From: JAAZBV01 sp964460435
GTDB taxonomy: Bacteria > Desulfobacterota > DSM-4660 > Desulfatiglandales > HGW-15
Direction of reading: 5' to 3'
Assembly (NCBI GenBank): GCA_964460435.1
Contig: CAYWRH010000005.1
Location: forward strand, 6,701 to 70,700
Length of the DNA: 64,000 nt
The translations under genes were made by a program, and so were the position numbers. The notes under the pieces are model-generated. The model searched no databases, was not told the origin of the DNA, and saw nothing but the letters and a program-made list of their open reading frames with translations. Positions 61,439-64,000 of this stretch are shown piece by piece (within the stretch, counting starts at the first letter, position 1; the number at the start of each line of letters is the position of its first letter).

Positions 61439-62474
61439 GATCTAAACCAGGGGTTACTGTTCCATTAATATCAATATAAGTGGGTTTTTTACCATTTTCT
61501 TTGCGGAATACCAAAGTCAAAATAATACCTGTTATTCCAATGCCAATTGTCAGGAACATAAAAAAAATAGATACCCCCAATATCCAGGGGTGTTCCAAAG
61601 GGGCAAGCGAGGCAGCCTTCTTGAATATCTCATACTGGTTATTAGCTATATTTGGGTTAATAAGGGTTGTGAACATTAACAACAAATAGCTAAAAACATA
61701 CCTGATGGCAAGATACCCTGTGACTGACCATGTCATGATTTTAATGCTTTTATATATGTCACTCCGGTGCTGTTTTCTTAATGAGATGATGAGAATTGCC
61801 CCAATCCCAAGATTAATTGCTCCTGATAAAAGAGATGAAATCAGGCTTGGGGAAAAGATATCAAGGATAATAAAGCCTGTGCTTAATATAAGAAAAGAGA
61901 AGAGTATCAGGTGAAAGGTGCCTTTTTCGTGTTTCAGTTCAATACCCTTTTCCATTATTACCCTGTATGAATAGTCATCAGCGGTTTGATTTTTAATATA
62001 TCCCTGCGGTAATATCCCCTGGCTCTCTTCAATAAAGGATTTAAGTCGTGAAATGACCTTTTCTGCTCCCCTCATCCTTTTAATTGCGTTTAACCTTGCT
62101 GTCTGGACAAGGGTTTGAACATGGCAGTGAACTGTTGGCCCCTTTATCAGATTTATAATCAGGAAAACAAAGATGATTGATGATAATATTGTAAAAAAGA
62201 CTACCCATCCGCCGGAAAGTAGAAAGGCAGGAATCAGGAAAAGCGTAAGGGCAATCAACAGACAAATATTTATCATTTTTCCTGCTATAGTTTTTCTGGT
62301 GATTATGGCCTGTATATCCCTGTAGTAAAATCTCAGATATTCTTCTGTAAAAAAATGATTTTGGATAGACAGGAGATGATCCTGTCCGGTATAGAGCCCG
62401 TTGCTTTCAAAAAAAGTGCTCCCATGGAGTTTTCTGTATGGATTATTCTTGTCAGGCATTATATCACGGTTCAC
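61431..62474 (-). CDS. Multi-helix membrane protein of unknown family
   Basis: 347 residues with six or seven hydrophobic helices (about 67-105, 190-240, 265-285 and 305-330). A short motif-rich region HVQTLVQTARLNAIKRMRGAEKVISRL lies between the first helices. I do not recognise the family. Its neighbours in the operon, each overlapping, suggest a role in the same envelope-associated complex. Confidence 0.6.
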   Translation of the reverse strand: MNRDIMPDKNNPYRKLHGSTFFESNGLYTGQDHLLSIQNHFFTEEYLRFYYRDIQAIITRKTIAGKMINICLLIALTLFLIPAFLLSGGWVVFFTILSSIIFVFLIINLIKGPTVHCHVQTLVQTARLNAIKRMRGAEKVISRLKSFIEESQGILPQGYIKNQTADDYSYRVIMEKGIELKHEKGTFHLILFSFLILSTGFIILDIFSPSLISSLLSGAINLGIGAILIISLRKQHRSDIYKSIKIMTWSVTGYLAIRYVFSYLLLMFTTLINPNIANNQYEIFKKAASLAPLEHPWILGVSIFFMFLTIGIGITGIILTLVFRKENGKKPTYIDINGTVTPGLDHE

Positions 62475-63052
62475 TTTTTAAACATGGGGGAATGATTAAT
62501 AAGTATATAAACAAATAAAACAATACCAACAATTTCCATTAATGCTATCATCAGTGCAACCACTATTCGAAACCGGCCTCTTTTCATAATGCCGGAGGTT
62601 TTATTCCAGTATTTTATGGCTAAAAATATGGTGGCCGGGGCTGTGATAACAGGCAGATAGAAGGTAAAGACCGGTAATATTGCCATACCTAATACAATAT
62701 TATCGTAAAGAAAATTTTTGTTTTGCAGTTTGCTGATTTTTCCTTTTTTCTTGCCGCTTTCTATACATGATATGCACAGGTGCTGACCATTAAAATCAAT
62801 GTCACAAAGGGCACACAGGAATCGTCCGCATTGTGAACAGGCTGTTACTGCCTGTTTATTCTGATGAAAAAAACAGCTTGATTCATTATCCACAAGAAGC
62901 CGTTCACCGGATGTCCCTCCGGCAGGAGTTTCATAGGCTGCCGGAAAGACATCTGCCCTGATCAGGGAACGGCAGATAGGGCATGGGTTAAAGCCCTGGC
63001 TGTTTATATGTTCATCAGGCAGAGATGCTGCGCAATTAGTACATCTGATCAA
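62471..63052 (-). CDS. Zinc-ribbon/B-box membrane protein
   Basis: 193 residues. N-terminal zinc ribbon CTNCAASLP...CPICRSL (residues 4-27), a B-box-like CFFHQNKQAVTACSQCGRFLCALCDIDFNGQHLCISC (about 60-97), then two to three helices (about 115-135, 140-155 and 165-187). It shares the zinc-finger idea with the 108-residue gene downstream. Unknown function. Confidence 0.65.
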   Translation of the reverse strand: MIRCTNCAASLPDEHINSQGFNPCPICRSLIRADVFPAAYETPAGGTSGERLLVDNESSCFFHQNKQAVTACSQCGRFLCALCDIDFNGQHLCISCIESGKKKGKISKLQNKNFLYDNIVLGMAILPVFTFYLPVITAPATIFLAIKYWNKTSGIMKRGRFRIVVALMIALMEIVGIVLFVYILINHSPMFKK

Positions 63053-63069
63053 TTCAGCAACCTTTAAAT

Positions 63070-63807
63070 CTACTTTCTGACTACACGCGTATCACAGATC
63101 CTGTCATGAAGAGCCCGTTTCTCATCATCAAATGCGGCCATGATATACCCGATTAACAGGATTAGGGAGCTTACTATTTTTGCAAAATATCTTCCAAATG
63201 CCCTTGAATAGGTCACCTTATCTCCTTCAGGTGTCACAACCTTTAAACCGCATGCCATTTTACCGATAGTGGCACCCCATTTCCCAGTAAAAAAGGTTTC
63301 ATAGCCGATAGCAATGCACAGGCTCAGCAGGGTGCTGATTGCCGAAAAGATAATGGCGTTTTTTGAGTCACCTGAGGATGATACAACCGCGGCCATTGCA
63401 CCAAAACCAATGTTTATCATAACATTCACAACACCGGTAATAATGCCGTCTATGATACTGGCCCCGAACCTTATCCAGAAACCAGCATAATTCATATGTC
63501 TGACTGTCACACCCTCTTTTAATTTTTGTATGAATACGGGCTTACACTGGGCACATACCCATGAATCACCATATTTAATCATATCTTCCCTTAAAAAACC
63601 CCTCCCGCATTCAGCGCAGACCGATGTGGCGCGGCCACTGTTTTCAGCTGAGGAACCGTTCAATTCACCATATCTTTTCCAATCGGTCATAGTGGAGTTC
63701 CAGACCAGTGTCGAATTTGTAATTGTCCCATTCTTGATCAGGGTCCGGAATTCCTCCTCGCTTATTGGGCCAACTGATTTCTGAGAGCCTTCATAATACC
63801 ACTGCAT
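63070..63807 (-). CDS. GYF_2-RDD domain membrane protein
   Basis: 245 residues. Residues 1-50: GYF_2 (DUF4339) domain beginning MQWYYEGSQKSVGPISEEEF with W..Y and the closing W; residues 60-85: zinc-ribbon-like CAECGRGF...CAQC; residues 100-240: RDD domain (GFWIRFGASIIDGIITG, GATIGKMACGLKVV). A good GGGGGA ribosome site precedes ATG 63807. First gene of the operon that ends at 54142, with a second RDD protein as last gene. Confidence 0.8.
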   Translation of the reverse strand: MQWYYEGSQKSVGPISEEEFRTLIKNGTITNSTLVWNSTMTDWKRYGELNGSSAENSGRATSVCAECGRGFLREDMIKYGDSWVCAQCKPVFIQKLKEGVTVRHMNYAGFWIRFGASIIDGIITGVVNVMINIGFGAMAAVVSSSGDSKNAIIFSAISTLLSLCIAIGYETFFTGKWGATIGKMACGLKVVTPEGDKVTYSRAFGRYFAKIVSSLILLIGYIMAAFDDEKRALHDRICDTRVVRK

Positions 63808-64000
63808 ATAATCCCCCTGACTATAAGGTTGATAATAATTTACCCTAATTAATCCTAAGACTATTACTGCTTAAAACCGGAAATAGGCAGCGCCTTTTAT
63901 TTGATGCAGGTCTGATAAAAAAGCTGATAATTTTTTTATCGCAAGCATTCATAAAAAATATCTATAAAAAGATCAATAAAAACTTCACATATTTATAGAG

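Noticed and set aside
63808..64000. Promoter or gene at the right edge
   Set aside because: The last 193 bases are A/T rich; the operon promoter for 63807 must be here, but I could not define boxes and saw no gene.

Overview
The window reads as chromosome of an anaerobic Gram-negative bacterium with an outer membrane (TamA/TamB pair, periplasmic and lipoprotein signals). Tat-exported iron-sulfur proteins, a multihaem cytochrome/nucleotidase that probably carries selenocysteine, and families such as DUF169, DUF1638, DUF116 and DUF3795 fit a Desulfobacterota (former Deltaproteobacteria) relative best. That placement is inference; there is no rRNA or marker gene here to prove it. I see no rRNA, tRNA, CRISPR array, transposase or phage gene.

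Layout. 1-5.7 kb: separate metabolic genes (5'-truncated PBP4-type carboxypeptidase, DUF1638, periplasmic GH3 glucosidase, DUF169). 5.8-12.3 kb: tamA, a tamB split by a frameshift at a TTTAAAA/GGGG run, and a DUF2062 membrane protein. 12.4-21.5 kb: CstA-type transporter, a metallophosphatase-multihaem cytochrome with an in-frame TGA that looks like a selenocysteine codon, a lipoprotein, a CheZ-like phosphatase, an FAD oxidoreductase, a MIF-like tautomerase and an S1-domain protein. 21.6-22.1 kb: a cyclic-nucleotide-binding protein.

22.2-29.0 kb (minus strand): a tightly overlapping five-gene operon: ferredoxin, radical SAM enzyme, a DUF116/polyprenyl diphosphate synthase fusion, a single-barrel prenyltransferase-like protein and a squalene-hopene-cyclase-like protein with an intact DXDD motif. 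No squalene synthase is present, so this looks like an undescribed isoprenoid pathway.

29.2-47.4 kb: four PQQ-like beta-propeller proteins interspersed with a glycosyltransferase, a large MacB/FtsX-type ABC exporter, and then a run of redox genes: NHL propeller (Tat), polyferredoxin (Tat), NapH-like membrane iron-sulfur protein, membrane-anchored propeller, a NuoE-NuoF-ferredoxin fusion and a GltD-like flavoprotein that has lost its NADPH-binding domain. Together these could carry electrons between cytoplasmic NAD(H) and the periplasm.

47.5-54.1 kb: DUF3795 protein, MscL, two tandem secreted metallophosphoesterases and a zinc-ribbon/pilin-like chimera. 54.1-63.8 kb (minus strand): a ten-gene overlapping operon around MoxR, DUF58, DUF4350, DUF4129, SpoIIM and RDD proteins plus small zinc-finger membrane proteins. 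Intergenic regions hold several palindromic elements and short-unit repeats.
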